64,000 nt of DNA from Lepiota brunneoincarnata (Eukaryota > Basidiomycota > Agaricomycetes > Agaricales > Agaricaceae): NCBI GenBank assembly GCA_023014365.1, contig JAEBUN010000010.1:930001-994000 (forward strand). Reading direction: 5' to 3'. Below are positions 21,077 through 32,091 of the stretch, one piece after another. The notes beneath the pieces were generated by a model. It ran no database searches, was not told the DNA's origin, and saw only the letters and a list, made by a program, of their open reading frames with translations. Each line of letters opens with the position of its first letter. Positions within the stretch are counted from its first letter, which is position 1. The position numbers and the translations under genes were made by a program.

Positions 21077-23397
21077 ATGGCGAACGGCATAGCTAGCTCT
21101 GCGCAAAGGAACAGGCCAACTTTGCACCCCTACAGGCCCCTGAATCCATTCGCGGCCTCCGTCGCTCTGAATATCTGGGGTCGTCGCGTCACTCATCCCA
21201 TCCGAACCTTTGACGAGATAGACCCTCTGAGGGTTCTGTCAGATCCGCGAGCAGGCTACTTGGGACATCCTACAGCCACAGCTGGCCCCCACTCCGCGCC
21301 GCCCCATGCAACCATTCTTGAATTCACTGGCAGACGTAATCCTTACACCGTACAGCAGCCCCCAGGTTCTAATTACAATCATGTTGTGATTCCTAGGTTG
21401 CGAGAGTATCTCTGGGTTTTCTTCGCCGATGTTTTACCTCGCCAGATATATCTGCTCTGCCTGCTTCAGTCTCCCCTCTCTGTACTATGATCGAACCAGC
21501 CGGGTATTCCAGAGCGCTGGTTTAACTCTTGAAGAGATCAAGGACATGGCGATAAAATCTATGGCTGAAGACCACCAAGCATTCCAGAACAAGATGTTGG
21601 GCGCCGGCTACTACTATAACCCACAAGTCCCCAACCTATCACCCGTCTACCACAGGCTCAAAACGGCATGGGAGTCTTTGATTGACAAGCTCATTATGGA
21701 ATGGCAGACATTGAACATTATCTCCGCTTTACTCGTACCGTAAGTCTTGCCCCGTACTTACCACTTGAGTGCTTGTCTAATCCTGGGGTCTACAGCGGTG
21801 TTCTGACCATGTTTCAAATTGAGGGGGCCGCTGATGACCCCATTACTCGCTATATCGCGTTCTGGTCTCTCCTCTGCGCCCTGATAAGTGTCTTACATGG
21901 GTGCATTTTTCTCGTTCGGTTTTCCAATATGCGCAAACCACATAAAGCCGCCGAATGGGCACTGGTATGTTTGGCTGACCTTTCAACGATATCATTTAGC
22001 TCACGCCACATGTACCGCAAGGAAACCCAAAAACATCAGAATATATTTTGGAATGTCTGGGTCATGATGGCTATGCCAGTTCTTTGGCTTGCTTGGTACG
22101 CACTCGTAACATCAAAGGAACACCTTACAAATATTCCCTTCCAGGTCTATCCTGGCCTTTATTACTTGCATCATGCTCTTTCTTTGGAGATTCAGCACAG
22201 GCCTTCCAATGAACTTCACGTTCACCACAGGACCTCACATGGAACTTGGATTCCGCATATTCATATGCACCGTTCTCGGCATCGGCATTCTCTATATCAT
22301 ACTCACGGCTATCACCCTCATGCGCTACGGTAGTCAAATGGATGAAGCATGGACCCGGCGAATTGAAGCATTCATCACATTTTTTGACCCTCAGCCTCCC
22401 TTCCAACAGCTCCGATTCGGCAGAGGTCTCCCCAACATTGGGAATCCAACCTATCACCTTGCCCGTGCGAATGACCGCCCCACCTGTGCAACCACCCCCC
22501 CAGCCCCAATTCACGCAAGGGTCCCGTCGATTTTCACCCGTGCCAACTTCACCCCCTCGGGCTCCGTCGCCTCGTATTATGCACCCCGCCCCTCGGCCCT
22601 GGTCACCACAGATTGTGCAAGCGGCACCTCTGTCCCCATCTACACCTGACCCCGAACGTTATATACCTAGGCCAACCTTGTCTCCCCGGCCCTGGTCGCC
22701 CCAAATCGTGCAAGAGGCTCCTCGACCTCGACCTGTGCCTGAGTTCCATCAGCTTTTACCTGTGCGCCCTCGGCCCCGGTCTCCCCTCCGGCCTCAAGTT
22801 GTGCAAGAAGCACCTCAGTCCCCACGGGTGCGTCAACTCCATCAACCCCCACCTGCCCCAGAGCGCCTCCAGTCCCGGTCTCCGAGTCCCCCTCGGCCTC
22901 GAATCACGCCCTCTCAGTCCCCAGAATTCTTTTCGAGTCGACGATGGCATCATTCCCCGAGTATTTATTCACCTGAAGACCCGCTTTTACCTCATCACAG
23001 AGAGCCCCAACACCAAGCACTACAAGATGACCCGCTTTCACCCCGTAGCCGGCGCCATGCGTCCTCATCAGATACATCACTACCTAGCTTGCATCGCCAG
23101 GACACTCCGCCACACATCCAGCGATCCTCCACCTCATTGCTCGGGGAGGAAAGTTGGGCCATTGGCTCGAATGATGGCAGAAGGGATCGCTCTCGACATG
23201 GACCTTCACCGGATACCCCATCATCTCCCATAGTCCCTCCCTCCGAATCTGATGCGCCAGAAGCAACTCCGAGAAGAGCCAGCGTACCTCTAATCCAGCG
23301 TGCCACCGCGGAGTCAGTGCCTTCAGAGCCAGAAGTCGTTCCAACAAGCGCAATAAGAGATATCACTGACAGTCCCCCTGAAACACCCACCCAATAG
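21077..23397 (+). CDS. Integral membrane protein with Pro-rich repeat tail, Agaricomycete family of unknown function
   Basis: Exons 21077-21739, 21796-21964, 22022-22096 and 22145-23397 (donors GTAAGT, GTATGT, GTACGC). The N-terminal 110 residues are polar. A frame break at 21410-21413 (CTCT) separates IPRLREYL from GFSSPMFYLARYICSACF; omitting one base joins them. Then come EDHQAFQNKMLGAGYYYNP and three likely membrane helices: YIAFWSLLCALISVLHGCIF, the VWVMMAMPVLWLAW region continuing through the last splice, and the FICTVLGIGILYIILTAITL region. A second +1 break lies between about 22390 and 22470, after which the frame runs through a long cytosolic-type Pro/Ser/Arg tail to PPETPTQ at 23397. 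No known transporter or enzyme motif is seen. This may be a sensor or scaffold, but there is no direct evidence. Confidence 0.65.
22575..22840 (+). repeat. Degenerate coding repeat (RPWSPQIVQEAP units)
   Basis: Three copies of a roughly 30-residue unit with the core PRPWSPQIVQAAP, PRPWSPQIVQEAP and RPRSPLRPQVVQEAP occur in the Pro-rich tail of the preceding gene, separated by PE- and H-containing spacers. Confidence 0.75.
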
Positions 23398-26300
23398 TAT
23401 TAACCATTGTGTCCCAAAATGCCCTTGTTTAACTGTTTACTACTTAACAACATTCATATTCCCTTGTTGGATATACTAAAACCATGAATTCCATCCAGAT
23501 CACGGGCGGTGCATACCCCCCCACCACTCCATTCCAAAAAAATGTTATCTCGAGCAGTGTCATATTCCCGCTGTTCCCCCGTTTTTCGTTCCTGCTGATA
23601 AAACCGCTACCCCCATCAAGGGCAAACAGAGGGCCCCCAATACGCCCCTGAACCCCACAAGTCGCTGGGTCAGGCCGCTTAAACTCCTCCGGGTCCGTTT
23701 GTCTGTGAAGTATCAGATCTCAAACCTCATCACAGCTGCTCTCCAGGTGGGATAGCGGATTTGGATGGTTGTCATCCCCTTTTCGTGAATCCCTGGCTTA
23801 TTCCTTCCTCCATCCGGCCCATCTCTTCGATCATGCGGAACTCGCTTCTCTACATTCATGCTAAACGCCAGCGTAGCCAACTCTGCTCAGCGAGAAGATA
23901 GCAGTAACGAAACCACTCATCCCCACAGACCCGTGGATACCCCCGCGGCGCCCACCCACCAGAGAATCCAGGGCGACCACAGTCATCATAGCACTCGAAC
24001 GCCCAATGACATAGGATTCCCGTGCGCCCCGCTACGTCCCCCAGCGGACTCTCCATGACGCAGGCCTACAGACAATATAGCCATACTACGACCCACACAT
24101 GCTTTTGAATCCACCAGCTTCCTACACCACTTCATCGCCGAGTTCTACTTGAAGCATTCCCTGCCCAGTTCAACACTCAACTACAGCAACTTGTCACAAC
24201 TGTTGAAGAATGGTAATAACTAGACGGTTGAAGTGAAATGTGTCTTTGAGCTCCCTATTAAGAAACAGAAAGTCTCTAAGATATCTAAGCCTTTTATAGG
24301 CTAGTCCCGTTTTCAAGGCGACATTGCGTCCGTAGCAATCTTTCCATGCCGTCATCCATCCACAGAACTCGTCCGGTGCAATAAAAGATATGAGAAAGAA
24401 ATTCGATCTCCGTCCTTCAAGGAAATGGGGAAAGGACCGTTCGGTAGACATGATTGACCTCGACGATGTACTCGGAGCCAGTAATATCGGAACATGCGCT
24501 GTCTTACTTTTCCGCTTTCTTCCCTAGCTCTATGTCGACATACGCTTTGTGCACATCCGACTAAAGGTTGATGGCATTGTTCAAGTGTTCAAGGGTGGTG
24601 ATTATAATTTAGGACATTGGGAAACGCACCTTGCATGGGGACGGAATGGAGAGCCTGAGGCCGGACATGATGCATGATGTCGGGCCATCACGCATAAATG
24701 ACAGAAAAGTGAAGCGAGCAGTGCTATTCTATATGAGCGGGGACCGAGAACTCTGGCTATACCAGATTTACGCTCTCCTGGGCTCAGGCACGCTGTCCTT
24801 GGATCAACTATCACAGATGTAAGAAATCAAAATTTGAGTCAGCACTGCCAAAATCTTCAAACGCAGCTTCCCAAGCCGTGGATGTTAGTTCCTTCAGCGC
24901 GATGTATTACTATAGGGCTATAGCCAGCGCCAGCAACAGAGATCGGGCCCTCCAGAATTTGTGCATGTCGACCACTAGCCTGAAGAATCTGTGCGGCAGC
25001 GGGCCATGCCGAGGTTCGTGGACACTACTTTTGTCCTGCTAGCATTGACGGCCATATCATCTGGGTCAGGAAAGGAGTCAGTTGGACAGATGGAAATTAC
25101 TCAGGCTCTCGCCTCAAATCAACGAGTAATGCTCGAAGGGGTCATTGTCATTGCATACTAGACCCGTTACCAACAGGGGCAATTCCCAGAATGGCCTACA
25201 TCCAAACACCTTCTTCAATTTGAACGCGCCATGAAATGCTGGCCTTGCTGGGATTTCCTCCCGCCGGTTCCAATGATGGTTTCAACTGCCTCTCGCACTA
25301 GCCCTCACTTCTTAATTATCTCCTTCCTTTTCTTTACTCTGCCCTCTTTCTCGCCAACTCCACCCGAATTCCAGAGTCGTCATAGCAAGCTCTGATGGAC
25401 AGTCCTCTCTGAGTGCTAGTCCCAGGTTGTCAGTTCCACTGCTTATATCTACGATCCGTAGTAGCCAAAACCATTCCAGACTATCGAATCGGGGACAGAC
25501 GGTGATGACTGTGTGTTGGAGGGTCGGTTCCCGAAGATGAAGATCTCCGGTGCTACTTGGATCACCTTGACCACTCCGACTAGGCTCATAATGAGTTGCG
25601 AAAGTAAGCGTCCGCCATATGCTGCTCCGACATTCTTAGGTGCCTCGATTCTGGAGTAAGAACTCGCCCGCCGTTCTGAGCATTCTCGCACTGGTGGGCT
25701 CGGTGAGTTTGCCCGAAATAGATTGGCACTTATGGAGACCTTGCAAACATTGTGTGGCGCCTTCCCTTTTCTTTTTTGGTTATTTGTTGAAAGTGGTCCT
25801 TGTGGCTCTCACTCCAAATAAATCGGCTCAGGCACCCCCTTTCCCTGAACATTGGATCCCAGCGATCCGAAATGAAAGGCCCTCGTCTGTTTGTGGCTGG
25901 AAAGTTGTCAAGTTTTGGCCACCGGTGGCAAGGCCATAAAATAGAATAATAATCATGGGGCTCAGTTTGTGATGCAAAATGGACGGCGGTGCTAGAAAAG
26001 GGGAGGGAGGGAGGCTATTGCCGCCCAACCGGCAGTCGGGACCGTGATTTACTTGTGATGCAGTGTGGGCTTAGTTTCGTGTACCTACCTGCTGTAGAAA
26101 TCATCAAGGACATGGATATAATGATATGTCGTCATGAGAGCATTTCCCTGAGCCACTGGCACCTGCCCTAACGTGATTCGGAGCCTTTTGGGCTGTAACT
26201 ATGAATTGGGGCAAGATCCTCTCATGTACACACATATCCGATTAGTCGAATTGCATTATGCCTCGAGGCCGCGTGTCCCCCCTTCCCCCTATTCAAGATC

Positions 26301-28095
26301 CGTATCTACCAGGTACGCCCTTGCTCGTGCCCACATCGCCGCTCCCGTAAGCCAGCTATTCATATACTAATCAACTTGCATGGATGGTACATGCAAAAAG
26401 TGAAGACGGATTGTGTGGAGGGGAATGGTGAACGGCGAGACAGGGCTAATTCCGATATCTGGGACGGTATTCTCCCAGCCTTAACTGGAACGGAGTTTGC
26501 CCCGTTCTATTGGGGGGAGCGGGTTATTTGTTTGTCCACCCCTGGCTATTCTTGGTCTAGTCGCTTGGCTCGATTCGGAGTGGATTACTCCATGGAAGAT
26601 CGCCTACAAGTTCTTGTGCGAGGTCAGGAGGGGATCCTTGTGCATCATATGATGTCTTTAGTTAGATCACTGTCGTTCTCAAGCCATGTTTCGGTATGTC
26701 AGATCAATTCGAGTATTCTCGCCGAACTGCTTATTTTATTCAATCACTGTGGAGGATGAATTTTCATGGTGGAGTTTGCGTGCCATCATCACCACACCTC
26801 GAGTGGAGAAAAAAACCTCGAGGAAACCCTTATCCAGAGGGTCGCAAGATGACGGGGGCCTCAACAGCATTCCGGAATGCGGCAAGGAGAGTGATAACGT
26901 ATTCGTAAGTAGTCTATTCATAGAGGAAAGGCTGATGCTGATTTCACAGGGGATCGTTAATCAGCGGCACCAATTGCGGGAGGTAGCCCATTGTTCGAGG
27001 GTTTAATCTGATGGGAATCACTACGCATGTGGGTTGTGCGGCTGTCAAGAAGAAGACTGGGCAAAATATTTCAATGTGAACACGTAGGCTGGGCGGGATG
27101 TGGCAGTTCCTCCTCTTCCTGATCCCTTGATTCAAACCGCAGAAGCCAGGGTATGTATTTACCGAGGTTAGTGGGAATCAGATAATTAGTGCCATGAACT
27201 GCACCTTGGGGCTAATGCTAGCGTCCCGGTCGCTGTGGCTTGCCGAGAGTTGCATGAACCCGTGCAAGCCACAACGGGCTAGTCCTGGGTCTCGTGGTCT
27301 GCCGAGGGATACTAGACAACACTGTGATCATGCGATGGGCGATGTCGACAACTTGTCGGCAATATGTATGACCCGCTTAAAGTCCAATATCGAAAGCGGA
27401 ATTTCATCCTGGGATGTGCTCGGGAAATGCCATATAGGGTTGCAGAAGAGGAGAGGTTGGTTCTCATCTAGATAGTAACGGGCTATGCTCGTCACTGATG
27501 TGGCAAATATAAATTGGAAACGGCTTCCTTATCGGAGAGGAGTGTAGGATATGGAAGCAGCGCCGTGGGTGTAGCTGCCTGTGGTGATGGATTGGGTGTT
27601 GCAATGTCTGTGGCGATCTCTCGAGCGTTGTGTGCCCAAAGTCGTGGGTGATGTTAATCCCTTTTTTAGAACGATTATACCCGTAAGGGAGGAGGGGAAC
27701 AGTCAGACCTTCCTGATATAGCGAGGAGGAAGACGAGGATGGACCCTGATTTGTGGGGTAGCCGAGCCATGGGAGGTCATGTGGGTATAAGCATCCGCTT
27801 TCTCTGTCGTCGTTGCCAGCGACCAGCGGACCAGCGGACATGGTTCAAAACCTTGTCGGGCTCTATGCGGGCTCTGCAGGTGGGGCCTCCATGCTCTAGA
27901 TCAGGGCTGGGGAAGAGCCAGACTACGGGCGTTGCGGAAAGCATCACTACTTGTCCGCCGTGGTGCACGTGCCAACATGGCTGATTGAGATTGTCCACTC
28001 ATTTATTATATAAGCGCTGCTGCTTTCCTTGCCCCTCTTTCCTTCCCACTTCTCTTCCCCCCCTTCTACGCTCTCTTCGTTTTAACTCTTAAACC
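23398..28095. other. Gene-poor stretch, 4.7 kb
   Basis: No gene could be supported. The short frames are scattered over both strands without splice logic or conserved motifs. The best of them, 25449-25691 (-), ends SIVWNGFGYYGS and has a hydrophobic middle, but I cannot place it. There is no obvious transposase, reverse transcriptase, LTR or tandem repeat. The region may be regulatory, or hold decayed or non-coding sequence. Confidence 0.5.
28006..28014 (+). promoter_or_regulatory. TATA-box-like element and CT-rich leader
   Basis: TTATATAAG lies about 82 bases before the ATG at 28096. A C/T-rich stretch (28020-28080) follows, as is common just upstream of fungal transcription starts. Confidence 0.5.
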
Positions 28096-28887
28096 ATGTC
28101 AACCAACAACACCACCACTTCCAGGCCGGCCGACGACGTCAAGCACTCCGACCCCATCCCCATCACCCAGGCCCGCGGGCGTGCGCGCTCGGTCTCCTCC
28201 GCGTCGTCGGGCTCGGCGAGTTCGACATATGACTTGCCCACCCCCATCTCGGGTTCCATGGGCTCTATCCGCACTTCTCTCCCTTCGCCTACTTCGTCCC
28301 CCATCTTCTCCTACTTCCTTACGCAGTCTCCTACGAAGACTCCTGGGTCCTCCACCTTTCCCTTGCGGCGCAAGTTTGGTGGTCCCTCTCCGGTTTTCGA
28401 AGGTTTGCCTGTTATTATTCTATCACGTATGCACACGCTCACATATATTCTGTAGAGGAGGAGGAAGGCGACAGAGTGATTCCCGCCGCGGCCCATATGC
28501 GGCGTACTACCACCCAGATCGCAAGCCGATTCACCGAGCCTAAAACTCAACCCCTACCCGATCCACATTTCGAGCGTGGCACAAGTCTTCTCCGAAGGCT
28601 TTCTCTTAGTAATGCTCCTTTCGCCAAGGTCAGTCCTTCCATTTTTCTCGCTCATCACACTCGTTGACTTGTTCGTACATCACCATCAGACGATCCACGA
28701 TCCTTCCAACTCCGTGTCCCCTCCCAGCCCCCCACCTAATACAGCTGTTAATCCCACTCCAACAAATCCTCCTTTCATCAACAAACCCCGCCGCTCAGCA
28801 ACCATCAGTATTGATAACAGTCGCCCTCGACGAGCTCCATCGCCCATGGGCGAAAGGATTCTCAAGGGTCACTTTGATGGCTTCTAA
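28096..28887 (+). CDS. Small disordered Ser/Pro-rich protein, unidentified
   Basis: Exons 28096-28402, 28456-28628 and 28690-28887 join in frame to about 225 residues. The N-terminus is Ser/Thr/Pro-rich (SVSSASSGSASSTYDLPTPI) and is followed by LTQSPTKTPGSSTFPLRRKFGG, an acidic EEEEEGDR at the first splice, FERGTSLLRRLSLSNAPFAK and a C-terminal RRAPSPMGERILKGHFDGF. The RRLS and RRSAT sites fit basophilic kinases such as PKA. This pattern recurs in small conserved basidiomycete proteins, but I do not know a function. The clear TATA box and pyrimidine leader suggest strong expression. Confidence 0.65.
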
Positions 28888-29396
28888 CTGGCTTAATCAT
28901 CTGCGCCCTTCGACCAGCATCGGCTTCGCTCGTTACCCTGTGTACCTCACCTCCCTATAATCATCTCGAAACGCCATACACGATACCCGCTGGGACTCTT
29001 TTAATTCCCATGTCTACCATCCAAAGACTGGTGATTGTTTTCCGCGGGCTTTGCAGCTCGGAGAGAGTGAAATACAGTCTCCTTTTTTTTCTTTTTTTTC
29101 TTTCGAAAAGCTGTCCTTTCGTCTATGACGATGGACTCCATACTCCAGTCAGCATACCTGCTCGCTTCTGTAGCGTAGCGGGATGGTTTTGTCTCGGATA
29201 ATTTTTACGTTTTTATCTTGAGACTATATTATCGCTTGTTGATTTCTGCAGTAGTTTCCTTTTTACCTCCTTTTGTTGTTATTGTTTTCTCTCTGACTGG
29301 TCTGGTCTCCATGTGTATGTTACCTCTGTCATTTGTAAAGTAGATAAAAATGCATCCGAGAAGAAAGTATTTATACTATTGACACAACCGCAACCT
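28888..29396. other. 3' flanks of convergent genes
   Basis: T-rich sequence with T8 tracts (29080-29105). No gene is seen between the small disordered protein gene (+) and CTF8 (-). Confidence 0.6.
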
Positions 29397-30095
29397 TTAT
29401 GACAGACGGTTAGCTACTGGCATCGGTCGCTTAGCAAACACCATCTTGCGCTTGACGATGCCCACAGCAGCCCACTGCGTCAAGGGGCTCGGTACTGCGA
29501 AGCGTCCGGTGCCTTTATTGCCTCCGCCACCTTCATCATTATCACAGTCCATCGTGTTCAAGTCATCGGGAAGGTCTTCCCCGCGGCCCTCGCAGGGCTC
29601 ATGCAAAGACGAGGAAGAAGCACTCGCTCTTGCATTGGCATCGGCTGTAGAGCGGGTAAGAATCGCTAGCGGTTTTGCTAGCTGTGCGATGTTGCCCTCG
29701 AGAAGGTGGTGACCAATGACAAGTGTCGGTTTGCCCTGTTCGATGACCCGGGTGAGAATAGAACGGGCAGGTACGCTCCCCCAAGTGAATATACGTGCAG
29801 AAATCGGTCAGGGTACAAAGCGAGAGAACAAAATGCAGAAGGGCGTAGGGGGAGGCGATCGGAGGACGACATAAATCTCCTTGTGTCATGACTCACTCAC
29901 CGAACCACCTTCGTCTATTGTCAGCTTACCCACGAACTTGCCGTTCTTATCCGTAGGCTGCACGCATTCAACCTCGAGCGAGCCTTGGAGTTCAATCAGG
30001 ACGACTTCGTCGTGTGATATTTTGGCTAGAGCTGGGGGTAACTTTTTCTTGGGAGTGGTTGGGGGTGACGGGTTGAAAGTGATAGGTATAATCAT
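29397..30095 (-). CDS. CTF8: Chromosome transmission fidelity protein 8 (Ctf18-RFC clamp-loader subunit)
   Basis: Ctf8 with Dcc1 and Ctf18 forms the alternative PCNA loader needed for sister-chromatid cohesion. Two exons: 29901-30095 and 29397-29735, GT-AG. The start chosen is the ATG at 30095 (MIIPITFNPSPP), because Ctf8 proteins begin with this MIIPI-like strand; an in-frame ATG at 30122 would add nine residues. Conserved parts are HDEVVLIELQGSLEVEC, GKFVGKLTIDEGG across the splice, KPTLVIGHHLLEGNIAQL, and the end VGIVKRKMVFAKRPMPVAN. An acidic low-complexity insert separates the last two. The gene is intact. Its ATG is about 215 bases after the ATG15 stop, on the same strand. Confidence 0.9.
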
Positions 30096-30309
30096 TAGGT
30101 GGTGGTTGACGAAAATGGCCAAGAATGGCCAGGGGGCTCCTTTCTTCCAGGATCACGTGCCCTTACGATCAACGGTGCCTTTGGGTGAACAAGGGGTATC
30201 CATTTTGTTCAAGGGGTGGAGATGAATGAACAATATGCCAAGAGTCTATGTATATCCATGTATGTACCCTGAAAATGCGGTATGACAGAGAAAAATATGG
30301 CGACCGACT

Positions 30310-32024
30310 TCAGCTCGAAAAGTCGCCATATTCCCAGTCGTAGCACTCCTGTACCCGAGGGTTCCATATTAACAGTCCGACGCAGGACAACGAGGGTGAT
30401 CAGCTTACAACACAGTCCTCTTGAAGAATTGGCTCCGGCACTTCTCTCCCTAATTCCAAGGAGGAGGGCCACGGTTCCGCTAAAATCTTCTCAATAACGT
30501 TCACGATACCATGAGTCCGGATATTCACGGCCCAAGAGAGATTGGATACTGTGTCATAGATAACAGTTTTCCCCAAATGGCACCTACAAATGAAAACGAA
30601 CACATTTAGCTACATGGGCACAAGGTGGGGTTGGAACGATCGCGAACCTGGCCTCCATTGCATACCCGCTTAGTGCACAAGAGGACAAAATGCCGTTACA
30701 CGTGCCCATGGCTATGGGGTCCGCTGTATGGTACACATGTGTGACATGGTGCGTTGAGGGCTAGAAGATATGGAGAAAGTATCAATGGCCCCGGTTGCCA
30801 AGCTCCAAGGAACGATGTACTCACAGGTGAGGGAAGGTGCAGCCTGCCGGCAGCCATCTTTTCTCCAGGAGATTCAAACGTCACCACTGGAGCACCAAAC
30901 GTGATGCCCAGGAGGCTGGCGAGAGCTCCACCGAGGGAATGCCCGATTATCCAGATATTCGACTCTGGGCTGTGACGAGGTCGGGAACATTAGAAGGGTT
31001 TAGGACAATCTATGACGACACACGACTTACTACATATAAGTCAGATTATTATACAAATTCTATCCAAACCACCGTCAGTCAAATTGCCCGCCATGGAAAA
31101 TAGATTCCGCAGATTCAAACCCATAGGAACACTCACCGTCCCAATGGGATAAAATAAGCTCTCATCCACCAATGCCTTCTCCACGCAATCCTGGTCACAT
31201 TTATATCCTCCGCGATAGCACCCACACACCGTCGTCCATGTCCAATCGATCCGCGCACAGCAGCAGCTAAATAGTAGATTATCATTGAGTTTGTCCTTTT
31301 TCGTTGTGGGGCCACCCCCGCCAAAGACATTAGCAGAAGTACCCTTGATAGAGACAACCACCGTTGAATTGTCTGGTGTAGCAAAGACATGCCCGCGGAA
31401 GCCGGCTGTGTCTGGTTCCCAGCCGAATGGGTAAGACTGCACATACATATAAGACGCGGTCGGGGAGCCGAAGAGTGGGGGTAACCGATGTTCGACATGC
31501 ACGTCAAGCACAGTTGCTGCAGTGGAAGTGTCTCTCAAAACACTCACCGTCGTCCAATTCTCCCCTAGTTCATACCACCCCGCCTCGTCCGGGTTCAGAT
31601 ACGCATTATTGGCCATCTTTGCAAGTACCAGCAGTGTTTCTCTACTCTCCGTGTCTGGACCCAGAACAACCTCCTCATCCCAATCCAGTACTGCGCTCTC
31701 TCTCAGCTCCAAACTTCTTTTCTGTGCACTGACCAGGGCATGGAATGATGGGGGCCTATAAGTGGTCAGAGGCACTGTTTTTCGAATCGTGTATGAAGCA
31801 TTTCCCTCGGCTGCGAGGCTCCTCAATTGGCGTTGTGATACGTCCGCAAACACGACATGGGCGTCTGGAGATACGGCATGGAGATGACGCAGTTCAAACT
31901 GAAGGGGAATATGTTGTTCACCGGACCATAGATGGACCAAAGGGACGAGCAGTTTTGTCAACGTGGAGGGGAGCATTAACGCTGAGAAAACAAACAGGGC
32001 GGGATCAACTAATCCTGACGTCAT
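30310..32024 (-). CDS. ATG15: Autophagic-body lipase Atg15 (vacuolar phospholipase, lipase class 3)
   Basis: Atg15 breaks down autophagic-body membranes in the vacuole lumen. The start is the ATG at 32024 ([17 protein letters not shown]), whose hydrophobic run fits the single N-terminal membrane anchor. Conserved parts are [89 protein letters not shown] and the nucleophile elbow IIGHSLGG (30927-30944; Ser is the nucleophile). Then [35 protein letters not shown] and the C-terminus [12 protein letters not shown]. At least six introns, all GT-AG, keep the frame. Potential N-glycosylation sites (NASY, NWTT, NSTV, NLTY) fit a lumenal protein. No break was found. Confidence 0.93.
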
Positions 32025-32091
32025 ATTATCTATGTAACCTATAACAATTAAATCCAAGTTTTAGTAGGATAAGCTGTAACATGTAGTTTGC

